The notes under the pieces are model-generated. The model was given only the letters and a program-made list of their open reading frames with translations. It was not told the DNA's origin and ran no database searches. Shown here in pieces: positions 48,953-59,041 of a stretch of 64,000 nt of DNA. The stretch comes from Parahaliea maris (lineage in GTDB: Bacteria > Pseudomonadota > Gammaproteobacteria > Pseudomonadales > Halieaceae), in contig NZ_VRZA01000001.1 of NCBI RefSeq assembly GCF_008064665.1, positions 1 to 64,000 on the forward strand, in the 5' to 3' direction. Every line of letters starts with the position of its first letter. The stretch's first letter is position 1. The translations under genes and the position numbers were made by a program.

Positions 48953-51658
48953 ATGAAAAAGTTGATCCTGTTCGGCCTGCTGACCATGGCCATGCTGTCC
49001 GCCTGTGACCGCTCCGACCATTCGGAGGCCTCTCCAGAGACGGCTGCCACCATCACAGCAACAGACGCCACGAATGCGAGTGAGGCCCCCGACGGGCCGC
49101 TCCCCGAAGGAGTTCACCCCACGGCCTACCGCCTGAACCTGTTCCTCGACCCGCGCCTCGATGACTTTTCCGGTGAGGTGGACATCGACCTGCAGCTTGA
49201 TCGAGCAGTCGACCACATCTGGATCCACGGCAAGGACCTGCAGGTCAGCAAGGCCATCATTCAACCCGCCGGCGGCAAGACGGTAACCGCCAGCTACTCG
49301 CAAGTCCTCGACAGCGGCGTGGTGCGCGTTGATTTTGCCGAGACCCTGCCCCCCGGCACCGCAACCCTGCAGCTGGCCTACAGCGCCCGCTTCGACCGCA
49401 ACCTGGCGGGCCTGTTCAAGGTAGAGGAGCAGGGAGAGTCCTACGCCCTCGCCAAGTCCGAATCGATCCAGGCGCGCAAGTACCTTCCCGGCTTCGACGA
49501 GCCGGGCTTCAAGGCGCCCTTCGATATCAGCCTGACCATTCCCGAGGACTACATCGCTATCAGCAACGAGCCGGTCGTTCACAGCTCACCCGCCGGAACT
49601 GGACTGAAAAAAGTAACTTTCGCCACCAGCCGCCCCACCCCCACTTACCTGCTGGCGCTGGCGGTGGGGCCCTTTGACGTGGTGGAACGTCCTGCGATTC
49701 CAGCCAGCGACTATCGCGAGCAGCCTGTGCCGCTGCGCGGGTTTGCGCGCAAGGGCCGCGGGGCGGACATGGCCTATATTCTCGACGCAACACCGCGCAT
49801 GGTGGAAATCTTCGAGCAGGAGCTGCAGCGGCCCTACCCGTTCAGGAAGCTCGACATCATCGCCGCGCCCCAGTGGCCCAGCGGTGCCACGGAACTGTCC
49901 GCCGCCATCACCTATCGCGAGCAGCTGGTTCTGGTCGAGGGTGACGAACCAGCGCCGGGGGCCCGCCTGGCGCTGCTCGGTGTCCACGCCCACGAGATCG
50001 CCCACATGTGGTTCGGCAACCTCGTCACACCCCCTTGGTGGGACGACCTGTGGCTCAAGGAGGGCTTCGCCACCTGGGGAACACCCCTCGACCTGGCCAT
50101 CCTCGAGCCGGACGGCGGCCACGAATTGAACGCTGCCATTCGCGCCCTCGGCGCGATGCAGCTGGACTCCCTGGCCAGCACTCGCGCGATTCGGGAGCCC
50201 ATTGCCGGCAACGAGGATATTCGCAACGCCTACGACGCCATCACCTACGCCAAGAGCCTGGCGGTAATCCACATGGTCGACAGTTATTTTGGCCCGGAAC
50301 GGTTCCGGCCGGCCCTGGGCCGCTATGTCGAAACTTTCGCTGACGGCGTCGCTGATTCGGACGACTTCTATCGCGTGATCGGGGAAGAGACGGATACCCC
50401 CGAATTGACTGACACCTTTCGCAGTTTCGTTGAGCAGAAAGGCGTTCCCCTGCTGAGCATCAACCTGCACTGCATCGCCGAAGCCGGCCCCCAGGTGGCG
50501 ATCCGCCAGCAACGCTATCGCCCCATCGGCTCGGCGATCCAGGACAGTGGCCAGCAGTGGACCATCCCCCTGTGCCTGCGCAGCGACCAGGGCCGGCAGT
50601 GCCTTATGCTGACAGAATCAACACAAACCCTGCCGCTGGATGCCGAGAACTGCCCCCATTGGCTGTTGCCCAATGCCGAGGGCAGCGGTTACTACCGCTG
50701 GAACGTTGCCAGTGACCAATGGCAGGCCCTGCTGGATCAATTCGGGGGGCTATCCGCCCAGGAGCAGTTGTCGCTGGTGGACAGCGCGTTCGCCGCCTTT
50801 GACGCGGGACAGCTCGCGGCCAGCACGCTGCTCGAGGTGGTACGCGCTTCCTCTGGAGCCTCCCGACGCCAGGTGATCACTGCGCCTTTCAGGCCACTCG
50901 AGACCTATCGGCACCGCTTCCTGCAGGATGAGGCGCAGCCGGATTTCACCCGTTTACTGGCCTCGCTGTACCAACCGGTGCTTGAACGTACAGCCGACAG
51001 CGAGGAGCCAGAGCAGGCCTTGCTGCACAGTGAAGTGCTGGCCTTCATGGCGCGCACCGGTGTAGACACCCAGGCGCGCGAGAATCTGGCTAAACGTTCC
51101 ATTGCCTTTACCGGCTTTGAGGGCGAGCGCGCCCCCGAAGCGCTGGACTCCGACCTTTACGACGCGGCGCTGGCCGTCGCCATACAGGATACGGGTACGG
51201 CTTTTCTGCCCCACCTGGTCAAGCTCAGGGGCGAGCTGGACGACCCCCGCTTCGACAGCGCCAGTGCCAACGCCATTGGCGCCGCCATTCACAGCGAACA
51301 GGCAGCAGAAGTGCAGCGACTGGCGCTGAGCGAGTCTGTAGGGCCACGTGAATCCTTCGGCCTGATCGCCACCGCGATGGCGGTACCGCAGCTGCAGGAC
51401 CAACACTGGGAATGGCTCCAGAGCCATTTTGCCGAGGTGCTGGAGAAGATACCCGGCCAGTGGCGCCGCCGTACGCCCGCCCTTGCCCGGGCTTTCTGTA
51501 GTAGCGAGCGACTGGAGGAACTGCGCGCTCTGTACCGGCAACACGGTGCGCTGGCGCCCGGGCATGAGCGCAGCCTGGCGCAAACGGAGGAAACCATCGA
51601 GTTGTGTATCGCCCAGCGCGAGCGCGCTGGCGACTTCACTAAAGCGCTGGTGAACTGA
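48953..51658 (+). CDS. M1 family metallopeptidase, lipoprotein
   Basis: A 901-residue aminopeptidase from the ATG at 48953. A lipobox (AMLSAC, Cys about residue 17) indicates membrane anchoring facing the periplasm. Catalytic zinc motif HEIAHMWFGN begins at about residue 347, followed by WLKEGFATW with the third zinc ligand Glu. The substrate-binding GAMEN motif is replaced by GATELSAAITY. The N-terminal beta domain (YLPGFDEPGFKAPFDISLTI) and a long helical C-terminal domain complete the usual M1 layout. It trims N-terminal residues from peptides in the periplasm. It is probably monocistronic. Confidence 0.92.
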   Translation: MKKLILFGLLTMAMLSACDRSDHSEASPETAATITATDATNASEAPDGPLPEGVHPTAYRLNLFLDPRLDDFSGEVDIDLQLDRAVDHIWIHGKDLQVSKAIIQPAGGKTVTASYSQVLDSGVVRVDFAETLPPGTATLQLAYSARFDRNLAGLFKVEEQGESYALAKSESIQARKYLPGFDEPGFKAPFDISLTIPEDYIAISNEPVVHSSPAGTGLKKVTFATSRPTPTYLLALAVGPFDVVERPAIPASDYREQPVPLRGFARKGRGADMAYILDATPRMVEIFEQELQRPYPFRKLDIIAAPQWPSGATELSAAITYREQLVLVEGDEPAPGARLALLGVHAHEIAHMWFGNLVTPPWWDDLWLKEGFATWGTPLDLAILEPDGGHELNAAIRALGAMQLDSLASTRAIREPIAGNEDIRNAYDAITYAKSLAVIHMVDSYFGPERFRPALGRYVETFADGVADSDDFYRVIGEETDTPELTDTFRSFVEQKGVPLLSINLHCIAEAGPQVAIRQQRYRPIGSAIQDSGQQWTIPLCLRSDQGRQCLMLTESTQTLPLDAENCPHWLLPNAEGSGYYRWNVASDQWQALLDQFGGLSAQEQLSLVDSAFAAFDAGQLAASTLLEVVRASSGASRRQVITAPFRPLETYRHRFLQDEAQPDFTRLLASLYQPVLERTADSEEPEQALLHSEVLAFMARTGVDTQARENLAKRSIAFTGFEGERAPEALDSDLYDAALAVAIQDTGTAFLPHLVKLRGELDDPRFDSASANAIGAAIHSEQAAEVQRLALSESVGPRESFGLIATAMAVPQLQDQHWEWLQSHFAEVLEKIPGQWRRRTPALARAFCSSERLEELRALYRQHGALAPGHERSLAQTEETIELCIAQRERAGDFTKALVN

Positions 51659-51716
51659 GGGCGTGTAGGGGGGTCCAGGGGGGGTGTAGATAGCGCCGGG
51701 GCGCGCTGGTTGAGGC

Positions 51717-52829
51717 TCAGCCGTCCACCAGCGCCAGCTCGGACTCCAGCACCGCCTGGTAGCCGTCGGGCAACACATCGGCCCAGGCGTCCAGTCCAGC
51801 GCGAAGACCTTCCAGGGAGTCCGCCACCAGGTTGGCGTGCCCCAGCTTGCGCCCGGGGCGATAATCCTTGCCGTACCAGTGCACCACACCCGGATGCTGC
51901 AGCCAGGCGCTTTCGAAGGGTGTGCCGATAATATTCACCATGGCGGCACAGCCATGCACATTGACCGCGTGCAGCGGCACCCCCGCCAGGGCGTGTACGT
52001 GCAGGTCGAACTGGGACCAGTCGGCGCCTTCGTGGGTCCAGTGCCCGGAGTTGTGCACCCGCGGCGCGATCTCGTTGACCATCAACTGACCGTCCACTTC
52101 AAAGAACTCGACGGCCATGACCCCGGCGTAGTCGAGCTCTTCCATGATGCCCGCGAGCATCGCTTCCGCCGGCTTCTGCAGGGCAGCCGTAGCGTTGGCG
52201 GGTGCCAGGCTGAGGCGCAGAATGCCGTCCACGTGCCAGTTGCGGGTGAGCGGGTAAAAGAGGGTTTCGCCACTGATGCTGCGGGCGCCAACAATGGACA
52301 GTTCGCGACGGAAGGGAATCTTCTGCTCGATAATCGCCTTGCCCGCCAGTTCGGAGGCGGGAACGGAGGCAAGATCACCGCCCTCACCCACAATCCAGGT
52401 TCCGCGACCGTCGTAGCCGCCACTGCGAGCCTTGACCACCACACCGCCAAACTGCTCGACGGCAGCGTTCAGGTCTGCGGCCTTGTCGAGGGTCACCCAG
52501 GGTGCGGTGGGGATACCCAGCTTGTCGAGCATGCTCTTCTGGGTGAAGCGGTCCGGGATCACCGCCAGGGCACCCCGGGCCACGCAGCGATCGCTGTTGG
52601 CCAGGTCGGCCGAGAGGCCGCTGTCCGGAAAGGCTTCGCGCTCCACGGTAATCACCGGATAGCGTTCCAGGCACTCCTCCCAGCTGATCGGCACCGCCAG
52701 ATCCGAAGTGCCCGGCAATAACAGGGCGCGTTCGGGGTCGTAGCGGTCCACCACCAGGCCCAGCCTGGCCGCGGCCTCGGCCATCATCAGCCCGAGTTGG
52801 CCGCCACCGAGCACGAGTACGCGATTCAT
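51717..52829 (-). CDS. purK: 5-(carboxyamino)imidazole ribonucleotide synthase
   Basis: A 370-residue ATP-grasp enzyme: VLGGGQLGLMMAEAAARLGL at the N-terminus, VVKARSGGYDGRGTWIV (ATP lid loop), AIIEQKIPFRRELSIVGARS, VEFFEVDGQLMVNEIAPRVH and NSGHWTHEG. It carboxylates aminoimidazole ribonucleotide with ATP and bicarbonate in purine synthesis. Its ATG overlaps the purE stop by one base. The length is standard. Confidence 0.96.
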   Translation of the reverse strand: MNRVLVLGGGQLGLMMAEAAARLGLVVDRYDPERALLLPGTSDLAVPISWEECLERYPVITVEREAFPDSGLSADLANSDRCVARGALAVIPDRFTQKSMLDKLGIPTAPWVTLDKAADLNAAVEQFGGVVVKARSGGYDGRGTWIVGEGGDLASVPASELAGKAIIEQKIPFRRELSIVGARSISGETLFYPLTRNWHVDGILRLSLAPANATAALQKPAEAMLAGIMEELDYAGVMAVEFFEVDGQLMVNEIAPRVHNSGHWTHEGADWSQFDLHVHALAGVPLHAVNVHGCAAMVNIIGTPFESAWLQHPGVVHWYGKDYRPGRKLGHANLVADSLEGLRAGLDAWADVLPDGYQAVLESELALVDG

Positions 52830-53320
52830 CAGCCCTGTCCCAGCTCCGCGTTGGCCAGCACTTCCTCGGCACGGGAGGCTTTCCAGTCGGCAATTTTCGC
52901 GAGCTGGGCCGGGTCATCCACCGCCAGCATCTGGGTCGCCAGCAGGCCAGCGTTCCAGGCGCCTGCGGTGCCGATGGCCAGGGTGCCCACAGCCACGCCC
53001 TTGGGCATCTGCACGATGGACAACAGGCTGTCCCAGCCCGACAGGGTGCTGCTTTTCACCGGCACACCGAGCACCGGCAGCGGGGTCAGGGAGGCAATCA
53101 TGCCCGGCAGGTGCGCCGCACCGCCGGCACCGGCAATGATGACCTTGTAGCCGTTGGCATGGGCACTCTTGGCGAAATCGACCATGCGCTGGGGAGTCCG
53201 GTGGGCGGACACCACCTCGGCCTTCCAGCCCACATTGAACTGGGTCAGGGCATCGCAGGCTTCCTTCATGGTCTCCCAGTCCGACTGGGACCCCATTACC
53301 ACGGCAACCGGTGTGCTCAT
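52829..53320 (-). CDS. purE: 5-(carboxyamino)imidazole ribonucleotide mutase
   Basis: A 163-residue class I Pur[61 protein letters not shown] and [20 protein letters not shown] are all canonical. It converts N5-CAIR (made by PurK) to CAIR. Start at 53320 with ribosome site ggagtgaag; directly coupled to purK. Confidence 0.97.
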   Translation of the reverse strand: MSTPVAVVMGSQSDWETMKEACDALTQFNVGWKAEVVSAHRTPQRMVDFAKSAHANGYKVIIAGAGGAAHLPGMIASLTPLPVLGVPVKSSTLSGWDSLLSIVQMPKGVAVGTLAIGTAGAWNAGLLATQMLAVDDPAQLAKIADWKASRAEEVLANAELGQG

Positions 53321-53566
53321 TTACTTCACTCCATTGCGCCCATCACGGGCGTTTGCGGGATTCCGGCAACAACGCCAGCCCCCCGATAAAAACGAGGCGC
53401 ACACTTTACTAGCGCTGGCGCCGGAGGCAAGTCTGACGGCGAAAAAACCACCAAGGCATGTCGCTTTCTCCGACAGATGGCGATTTTAGCGTGAAATGGG
53501 CACGGATGCCTCTCGCCAGCGCTCAGGTGGGCAGATTGGCGCTCCCTTCCCGCTTTATCGACCTAC

Positions 53567-54607
53567 TCACTCGCCAGCGGCCGGGCCGTACTCCCTGAAC
53601 CAGTTCACTGCGCCCCTTTTCAGCCGGGTGGGGCGCAGGGTCAGGTCGTCCATCACTTCGCACTCCAGTTCCGGGTTGAGAGCAAGGGCCCGGGAAAAGT
53701 CCTCCACCGCGTCCTGCTGTTTGCGCCAGTAACCAAACTGGAAGGCGGCCGTGACCGGAATGCCCTGGGGCGTATCCAGCTGTACCAGGTAATAGGCGGC
53801 GCGGTTGCCCACCAGGCCGCTGTCGCTACCGGTATTGGGTTGCTTGACCTCCTCCAGCAGACGCACCTGCACGCGGTCTCCGGGCTGGTAGGCCAGCCGC
53901 AGCTCCGGGGTAGAAGACTGCTCGACCGGTTTCGAGAGCTTCAATTTGTAGGCAGTGCCCTGGGTGACCAGCAACACAGCGTTCATCACCAGTAGAAAGG
54001 CCAGCACCACAATAAACTCGACGAAGGAATCGAAAGGCGTGACTGTACGCTCCTGCCCGGCCATATAGTCCCGGGCGACGGTGTGCAGGATCACCACGCA
54101 CATGGCGCCGGCGAAGTAGAAAAACAGCGAATAAAATACGCCCGTGACCACCCCGGCGCTGTCGGCCGCGGTGTACAGACGGGAGTCTTCGCCATTGACC
54201 AGAAACACCCGCCGGGTAAACAGGGTATCCAGTGCGGTGGGGTAACTGAAACGCAGGGTATGGCCGTCGGCTGGCGGCAGGGATTTGATTTCGCGCTCGG
54301 GATCGTCCACCGCAAAGTAGCGCTGGTAGCGATTCATCAGCTCATCACCGACGTAGACAAACGTCTTGGGAGTTCCCAGCAGCGTATCAAGGCACTTCTG
54401 GGTGGTGGATACCATCATCGTAAAGGTGGTCAGGAACATCAGGGCAAACACAAAACACAGCAGTTTGCCGCTCGGATGATGGCCCCAGGCCCAGCCCAGC
54501 AACTGAAAAATAGTGATATTGGTCAGCGCCAGGGACTTCTTGAAAAACACATAGCCCAGCCAGCTCAGACAGGTGAACGCCAGCAGGCTCGACAGGGCTT
54601 TGTACAT
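53567..54607 (-). CDS. Membrane protein of unknown function
   Basis: A 346-residue protein with about four membrane segments: LSSLLAFTCLSWLGYVFF (about 5-22), LLCFVFALMFLTTFTMMV (about 49-66), VVTGVFYSLFFYFAGAMCVV (about 152-171) and FVEFIVVLAFLLVMNAVLLV (about 195-214). A soluble domain of about 130 residues follows, rich in beta-type sequence (GDRVQVRLLEEVKQ, RAAYYLVQLDTPQGIPV). No family is recognised. It is flanked by intergenic gaps on both sides, so it is probably transcribed alone. Confidence 0.72.
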   Translation of the reverse strand: MYKALSSLLAFTCLSWLGYVFFKKSLALTNITIFQLLGWAWGHHPSGKLLCFVFALMFLTTFTMMVSTTQKCLDTLLGTPKTFVYVGDELMNRYQRYFAVDDPEREIKSLPPADGHTLRFSYPTALDTLFTRRVFLVNGEDSRLYTAADSAGVVTGVFYSLFFYFAGAMCVVILHTVARDYMAGQERTVTPFDSFVEFIVVLAFLLVMNAVLLVTQGTAYKLKLSKPVEQSSTPELRLAYQPGDRVQVRLLEEVKQPNTGSDSGLVGNRAAYYLVQLDTPQGIPVTAAFQFGYWRKQQDAVEDFSRALALNPELECEVMDDLTLRPTRLKRGAVNWFREYGPAAGE

Positions 54608-54697
54608 GGGGCACCGTTACCGGCTCAGGTTTGACCCGAGTATCCTCAGAGCGGTGCGCTTTTTCAACGAGAAAGCGGACTTACCCCAAATTGGCGG

Positions 54698-55834
54698 TCA
54701 GTCCGTCAGCATGGCCCGGGTCAACAAGGGTGCGACCAGCCTCCGGTAGGCCAAAGCCAGCCCCGTGTACACCAGGATACACGCCCCCAGTGAAGCCAGG
54801 CCGGCCAGGGTCTGCCCCCACAGGCCCAGAGCCTCCCCCGTATGCAAAAAACGGATGAAGATACGCGCCTGCCGCCCGGGGGAGTTGTCTTCGAATCCAC
54901 TCACAGCAACCATTTCACCGGAACTTCTGTCCAGGCTGAGGGTAGTCCGCTTCTGCGGCTGCCCGCCGGTTCCGGTATCGATTTCGAAATCGACGTTGTG
55001 GTCCCCGGGCGAGGGTAACTGCAGGGCGAGTGCGGTCCAGCCTGCATCGTGGCGCTCGGCAACCGCTTTCAGGGAGTCGAAATCCAGGGTCGTTGCAGGC
55101 GATACCACAGAGCCTGCCGCCGTAGCTTCAGCCTGTGGTGGCCCACCGCGAACCGGTGGCGATTCACCGAATGCGCTATAGACCAGATTGTTCGCCCATC
55201 CGTAAGAGAAAACCGCTCCGGTGGCGATCACCACCACCAGGGGTATCAGGCACCAGAAGCCAAGTACGTGATGCCAGTTGTAGTCCCGCGCTTTAGCGCC
55301 CGGGTAGTGGCGCCGGGGCAGCATGTTCATTTTGAGCAGGCGCCAGTTCCAGCGCCGGGGGAGCCACAGGTACAGGCCGGAAAGCGCAAGGAACAGGAAC
55401 ACCAGGTTGGCGGCACCCGTCACAGCACGTGCGGTATCCCGACTGGCCCCCTCCAGCGCAAACCACCGGTGGAGTACCGTCACCGTGTGGAAAAACTTCC
55501 TGGCACCGACCGCGCCCTCCAGCACCTCTCCGGAACGGGGGTCGAGCAACAGCGACTCGCGTCGCCCCAGCTTGACCGTGACCGGGTCCTCGGGAGAACG
55601 GCTGAATGACAGTGCAGTAGCCCGCCCTTCCGTCACCGCCCGCGCGCGCACGACCAGCTCTTCGGCACTCAGTAGCCGGCCGCCCTCACCTTCAATGCTG
55701 GTGCGATCGAGCCACGAGACGATCTGCCGCTCATAGGTGAGCAGTACCCCCGTCAGGGAGAGGCTGAGAACTACCAGGCCAGCGGTCACCCCCGCGATGA
55801 GGTGAGACCAGAAGATGATGCGTTTGAATTTCAT
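54698..55834 (-). CDS. PepSY domain inner membrane protein
   Basis: A 378-residue PepSY-associated TM protein. The first helix (FWSHLIAGVTAGLVVLSLSL, then TGVLLTYERQI) is the family hallmark, followed by a PepSY-type periplasmic domain (LSAEELVVRARAVTEGRATA, VKLGRRESLLLDPRSGEVLE, TVTVLHRWFALEG), two or three further helices (LVFLFLALSGLYLWLP, FWCLIPLVVVIATGAVFSYG) and a closing helix pair. Relatives sit beside siderophore receptors and are thought to reduce or release iron from ferric siderophores in the periplasm. No receptor adjoins it here. No strong ribosome site precedes the ATG. Confidence 0.88.
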   Translation of the reverse strand: MKFKRIIFWSHLIAGVTAGLVVLSLSLTGVLLTYERQIVSWLDRTSIEGEGGRLLSAEELVVRARAVTEGRATALSFSRSPEDPVTVKLGRRESLLLDPRSGEVLEGAVGARKFFHTVTVLHRWFALEGASRDTARAVTGAANLVFLFLALSGLYLWLPRRWNWRLLKMNMLPRRHYPGAKARDYNWHHVLGFWCLIPLVVVIATGAVFSYGWANNLVYSAFGESPPVRGGPPQAEATAAGSVVSPATTLDFDSLKAVAERHDAGWTALALQLPSPGDHNVDFEIDTGTGGQPQKRTTLSLDRSSGEMVAVSGFEDNSPGRQARIFIRFLHTGEALGLWGQTLAGLASLGACILVYTGLALAYRRLVAPLLTRAMLTD

Positions 55835-55919
55835 GGGTCAGGAGACGTTCAGTTCGTGGATACAGCTGAAGATACCGGATTCCCCGACGGGACTGGTACG
55901 AGGTTTACAAAATATTACA

Positions 55920-56138
55920 GTGTGCGGAAATGACGCAGCCCCATGGAGCCCCCTCCGGCGTATACTGTCTGGGCAATCGGATACCCAGGACCACTACTAC
56001 ACGGACGGCCTGCGAGTTGTGCTGATTCTCAACGACACCCGACAACCCCTGGACGGGGTCGAATTACTGGACTGGGTAGACCCCGTACGGGAGCGTACCT
56101 CCGTTGAACTGATACCAGAGGCAACGGAAGCGCAGTGA
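55920..56138 (+). CDS. Small ORF translationally coupled to the phospholipase D-like gene
   Basis: An open frame of about 72 residues if started at the GTG at 55920; the frame stays open further upstream, and the start is uncertain. The C-terminal part (DHYYTDGLRVVLILNDTRQP, LDGVELLDWVDPVRE) looks like a genuine small alpha/beta domain. Its stop codon overlaps the GTG of the next gene (GTGA), the usual sign of translational coupling. No family is recognised. Confidence 0.4.
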   Translation: MCGNDAAPWSPLRRILSGQSDTQDHYYTDGLRVVLILNDTRQPLDGVELLDWVDPVRERTSVELIPEATEAQ

Positions 56139-57700
56139 GTATCCATTCCCGATTCACCAGACGATGGCTGCCGTTACTGGCCGTGCTTCTCACGGGGCTT
56201 GGCGGCTGTGCCTCTCCCGTCTCGATACCAACGGCAACGCCACCGCAGTATGCCTTGCCGCCTGTTGTCTCAGGTCCATTTTCCCGTATCGCCAACCAGG
56301 TGGCCTCTACCCACGGTGAACAATACTCCGGTTTTCTGCTGCTGGATGATAATCGCTCGGGCCTGGAGTGGCGCCTGCGGATGATCGACTCCGCCCGTCA
56401 GTCAATCGACCTGCAATACTACCTCTGGTACGGCGACGACAGCGGGCGGCTGATCGCCTACCGACTCATCGCCGCGGCAGACCGCGGCGTCCGGGTGAGG
56501 CTACTGGTCGACGACCTGAACACCCTGCTGGAAAACTCGGGCCGCGTTTCACAGCGTGATACCGTCGCCGCACGGCTGAATTCGCACCCCAATGTGGAGT
56601 TGCGGTTGTTCAATCCCTGGTCCCGGCGCGCAATCGGCGGCCGCGTGGGGGAATCACTGCTCGAAGCGGGTCGCGTCAACCAGCGCATGCACAACAAGGC
56701 CCTGATTGTGGACAACATGGCTGTCGTACTCGGTGGGCGCAATCTCGGCGATGAATACATGGGGCTCAACCCCCACTTCAACTTTCGTGATCTCGACGTT
56801 CTTGGGGTGGGACCGGTGGCGGCCCAGGCTTCCGGGGTATTCGATGAATTCTGGAATAGCGAGTGGGTCTTGCCCGCCAGTGCACTGGATATTCCCGTGA
56901 CAGCAAACGATACCGCCGAGGCGAGGGCAAACATGCTGTCCGATCTGCGCCAGGCACAGGAGCTGAGCGAAATACCCATTGCGCCAGCCGATTGGTCGAC
57001 CGAACTTGCTCAGCTCTCCAGCGACGTCCTGCCAGGGATAGCCCGGGTGACGTCCGACCGTCCGCGCGGGAAGACGCTGGAGCATGTGATGTTGGAAGAA
57101 ACCCGCCGCGCAATCCGCACTGCGCGCACCGAACTGCGGGTCGTCAACGCCTATATTATCCCGAACGACCAGACCATCAAGACACTCCAGGGGCTCGACT
57201 CCCACGGAGTGAGCATCGACGTGCTAACCAATTCACTCGCGTCCCACGATGTGCCCGCCGTCAACAGTCATTACAAGCCCTGGCGCAAGCGTATGCTTGA
57301 AGCGGGAGTTAACCTGTACGAACTCCGACATGACGGCAGCACCCAACAGACAGTAGCCGATACACCCCCGGTCAGGAGCCGCTTCATGGGGCTGCACACC
57401 AAAGCCATGACGATCGATGACCGCACGGTCTATATCGGTTCCATGAATTACGACCCCCGCTCTGCCGTGATCAATTCCGAAATGGGGGTCTTCATCGACA
57501 GCCCCCCCCTTGCGGAAGTAGTCAACACCCTCATCGATCGCGACATACAGCCAGACAACAGCTGGGAAGTGAGCCTTGATGCCGAGGGCAAGCTAATCTG
57601 GAACAACAGCGTCGACAGCGTGACACGACAGCCAGCAAGAAGCGTCTGGCAGCGAATCCAGGACGTGTTTTTCATGTTGTTTCCAAAGGAGCTCTATTAG
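56135..57700 (+). CDS. Phospholipase D family lipoprotein, cardiolipin synthase C-like
   Basis: A 521-residue protein with a GTG start and lipobox LGGC (about residue 27). Two HKD motifs are complete: HNKALIVDNMAVVLGGRN (about 187) and HTKAMTIDDRTVYIGSMN (about 425), each with HxK(x)4D and the trailing GGRN/GSMN. The spacing and the block QSIDLQYYLWYGDDSGRLIA match YmdC/ClsC-type cardiolipin synthases and related PLD lipoproteins. It would transfer phosphatidyl groups at the periplasmic face of the membrane. In frame order it follows the small coupled ORF. Confidence 0.9.
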   Translation: MSIHSRFTRRWLPLLAVLLTGLGGCASPVSIPTATPPQYALPPVVSGPFSRIANQVASTHGEQYSGFLLLDDNRSGLEWRLRMIDSARQSIDLQYYLWYGDDSGRLIAYRLIAAADRGVRVRLLVDDLNTLLENSGRVSQRDTVAARLNSHPNVELRLFNPWSRRAIGGRVGESLLEAGRVNQRMHNKALIVDNMAVVLGGRNLGDEYMGLNPHFNFRDLDVLGVGPVAAQASGVFDEFWNSEWVLPASALDIPVTANDTAEARANMLSDLRQAQELSEIPIAPADWSTELAQLSSDVLPGIARVTSDRPRGKTLEHVMLEETRRAIRTARTELRVVNAYIIPNDQTIKTLQGLDSHGVSIDVLTNSLASHDVPAVNSHYKPWRKRMLEAGVNLYELRHDGSTQQTVADTPPVRSRFMGLHTKAMTIDDRTVYIGSMNYDPRSAVINSEMGVFIDSPPLAEVVNTLIDRDIQPDNSWEVSLDAEGKLIWNNSVDSVTRQPARSVWQRIQDVFFMLFPKELY

Positions 57701-57810
57701 GTCATAAGACCGTTTCAGGGGGCCTGTCGCGATCCTGTCTCGCGGCCTGACGACACCTGCACCAGAACTCCTCTTGGAGAACCGAAAAACAGAGGCAACC
57801 CGGCGTTAAA

Positions 57811-57838
57811 TTGATTCTGGACAATGCGGGGCTATAGT
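57811..57838 (+). promoter_or_regulatory. Sigma70-type promoter for the gene at 57892
   Basis: ttgatt (57811-57816) and tatagt (57833-57838) are separated by 16 bases. This is a good match to -35/-10 hexamers, about 54 bases before the start codon at 57892. Confidence 0.5.
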
Positions 57839-57891
57839 CGTTTAAGCAGGCTTGAACAGGGGACTATGGCCGGGCAACAGGGAACACAGAC

Positions 57892-58977
57892 ATGACCGAA
57901 GGGGCTCTAACTGATGGAAGATGGCTGACTCGAAGCCTGGCCCACGGCGCGCTGGTGTGCCTGCTTTGTAACACGGCCTACGTGTCGGCTGTGGAATCGT
58001 CGGACCCTACCCTGACAGAAGAAATCATAGAGGGTTGGGAAGCAGCCGAACCCGAAGCCGAGGCCGGCGAGGACGAAAACCAGGACGGCGAGGTCAACTG
58101 GGTCGATACCAGTCACGCCTATGCCACGGGGCGTGCGCAGGCCATGACCCGGTGGATGGACGACTATTTTGGCGATAAGGAGTACATACTGGAGGAAGCG
58201 GAATCCCAGTTGCGTCTCGAACTCATCGACACCTGGGACAGCGACGACGGCACGGATCTCAAGGTGCGCCTGCGAGGCAAGCTGCAGCTTCCCAAAATTT
58301 CCCGACGTCTCAACCTGCTGTTCAGTGGCGAGGATTCGGAACTGGATTCCAGCGAAGAGCGCCAGGTGAATGATGAAATCGGCTTGCAGTACGAACTGCT
58401 CGACCGGGCCCGATCCCGGTTTGATCTGACCCTGGGGTATTCTTCGGGTCACTTGCGCCCGGGCGTCAAATACCGCAACCAGGGTTCATTCTCGGACCGC
58501 CTGAGCTATCGGTTAGTCGAACGAATCCAGTATGAAGATGGGGAGAATTTTTTCTCCCAGACACAGTTTGACCTCAATCACGCAGTGGGAGAGAACAGTG
58601 TGGTGCGCTGGGGCTCACGCCTGCTCTACGGAGAGAAAACCGAGGGCGTGGAGTGGAGTACGGGGCTCAGCTTGCGCCAACGCTACCGCTTGGACCACCC
58701 CAGGCCCATCGCCACCAGTTACTTTGTGTCAGCCAATGGTGTTACTCGTCCCGAAGGCTTCAGCAAGAACTACCGTACCGGCGTACTTTGGCGAAGACAG
58801 GTCTATCGGGATTACCTGTTCCTGGAACTCGAACCTTCCTACAACTACCGCCGGCGCAACTATGACGATGAGCGTGACGGGGCATGGCGCATGATTGTTC
58901 GTGTTGAGATCGCGCTACAGCGCAATCTCGCACGTGTCGCGATCAGTAAGTCGGGAGAGGTTGAGGACGACTTGTAA
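57892..58977 (+). CDS. Putative outer membrane beta-barrel protein
   Basis: A 361-residue protein from the ATG at 57892 (agggaa upstream). A hydrophobic stretch at about 15-33 (LAHGALVCLLCNTAYVSAV) can serve as signal peptide. An acidic segment follows (AEPEAEAGEDENQDGE). The rest shows alternating amphipathic strands with aromatic ends and tight turns (LKVRLRGKLQLPKI, IGLQYELLDRARSRFDLTLG, LSYRLVERIQYEDGENFF, YLFLELEPSYNYRR), as in outer membrane barrels. It does not end in Phe/Trp. It has its own likely promoter. No named family. Confidence 0.65.
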   Translation: MTEGALTDGRWLTRSLAHGALVCLLCNTAYVSAVESSDPTLTEEIIEGWEAAEPEAEAGEDENQDGEVNWVDTSHAYATGRAQAMTRWMDDYFGDKEYILEEAESQLRLELIDTWDSDDGTDLKVRLRGKLQLPKISRRLNLLFSGEDSELDSSEERQVNDEIGLQYELLDRARSRFDLTLGYSSGHLRPGVKYRNQGSFSDRLSYRLVERIQYEDGENFFSQTQFDLNHAVGENSVVRWGSRLLYGEKTEGVEWSTGLSLRQRYRLDHPRPIATSYFVSANGVTRPEGFSKNYRTGVLWRRQVYRDYLFLELEPSYNYRRRNYDDERDGAWRMIVRVEIALQRNLARVAISKSGEVEDDL

Positions 58978-59041
58978 TCATGGACGCCACGACCGCGCTG
59001 CGCTTCCCGGCTTGCAATAGGCCGAGCCAAGCCCGTGGGCA

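Noticed and set aside
53321-53345. Possible PurR box in front of purE
   Set aside because: Only a partial match to the PurR consensus (gcaaacg) is visible on the minus strand, with the second half not matching.
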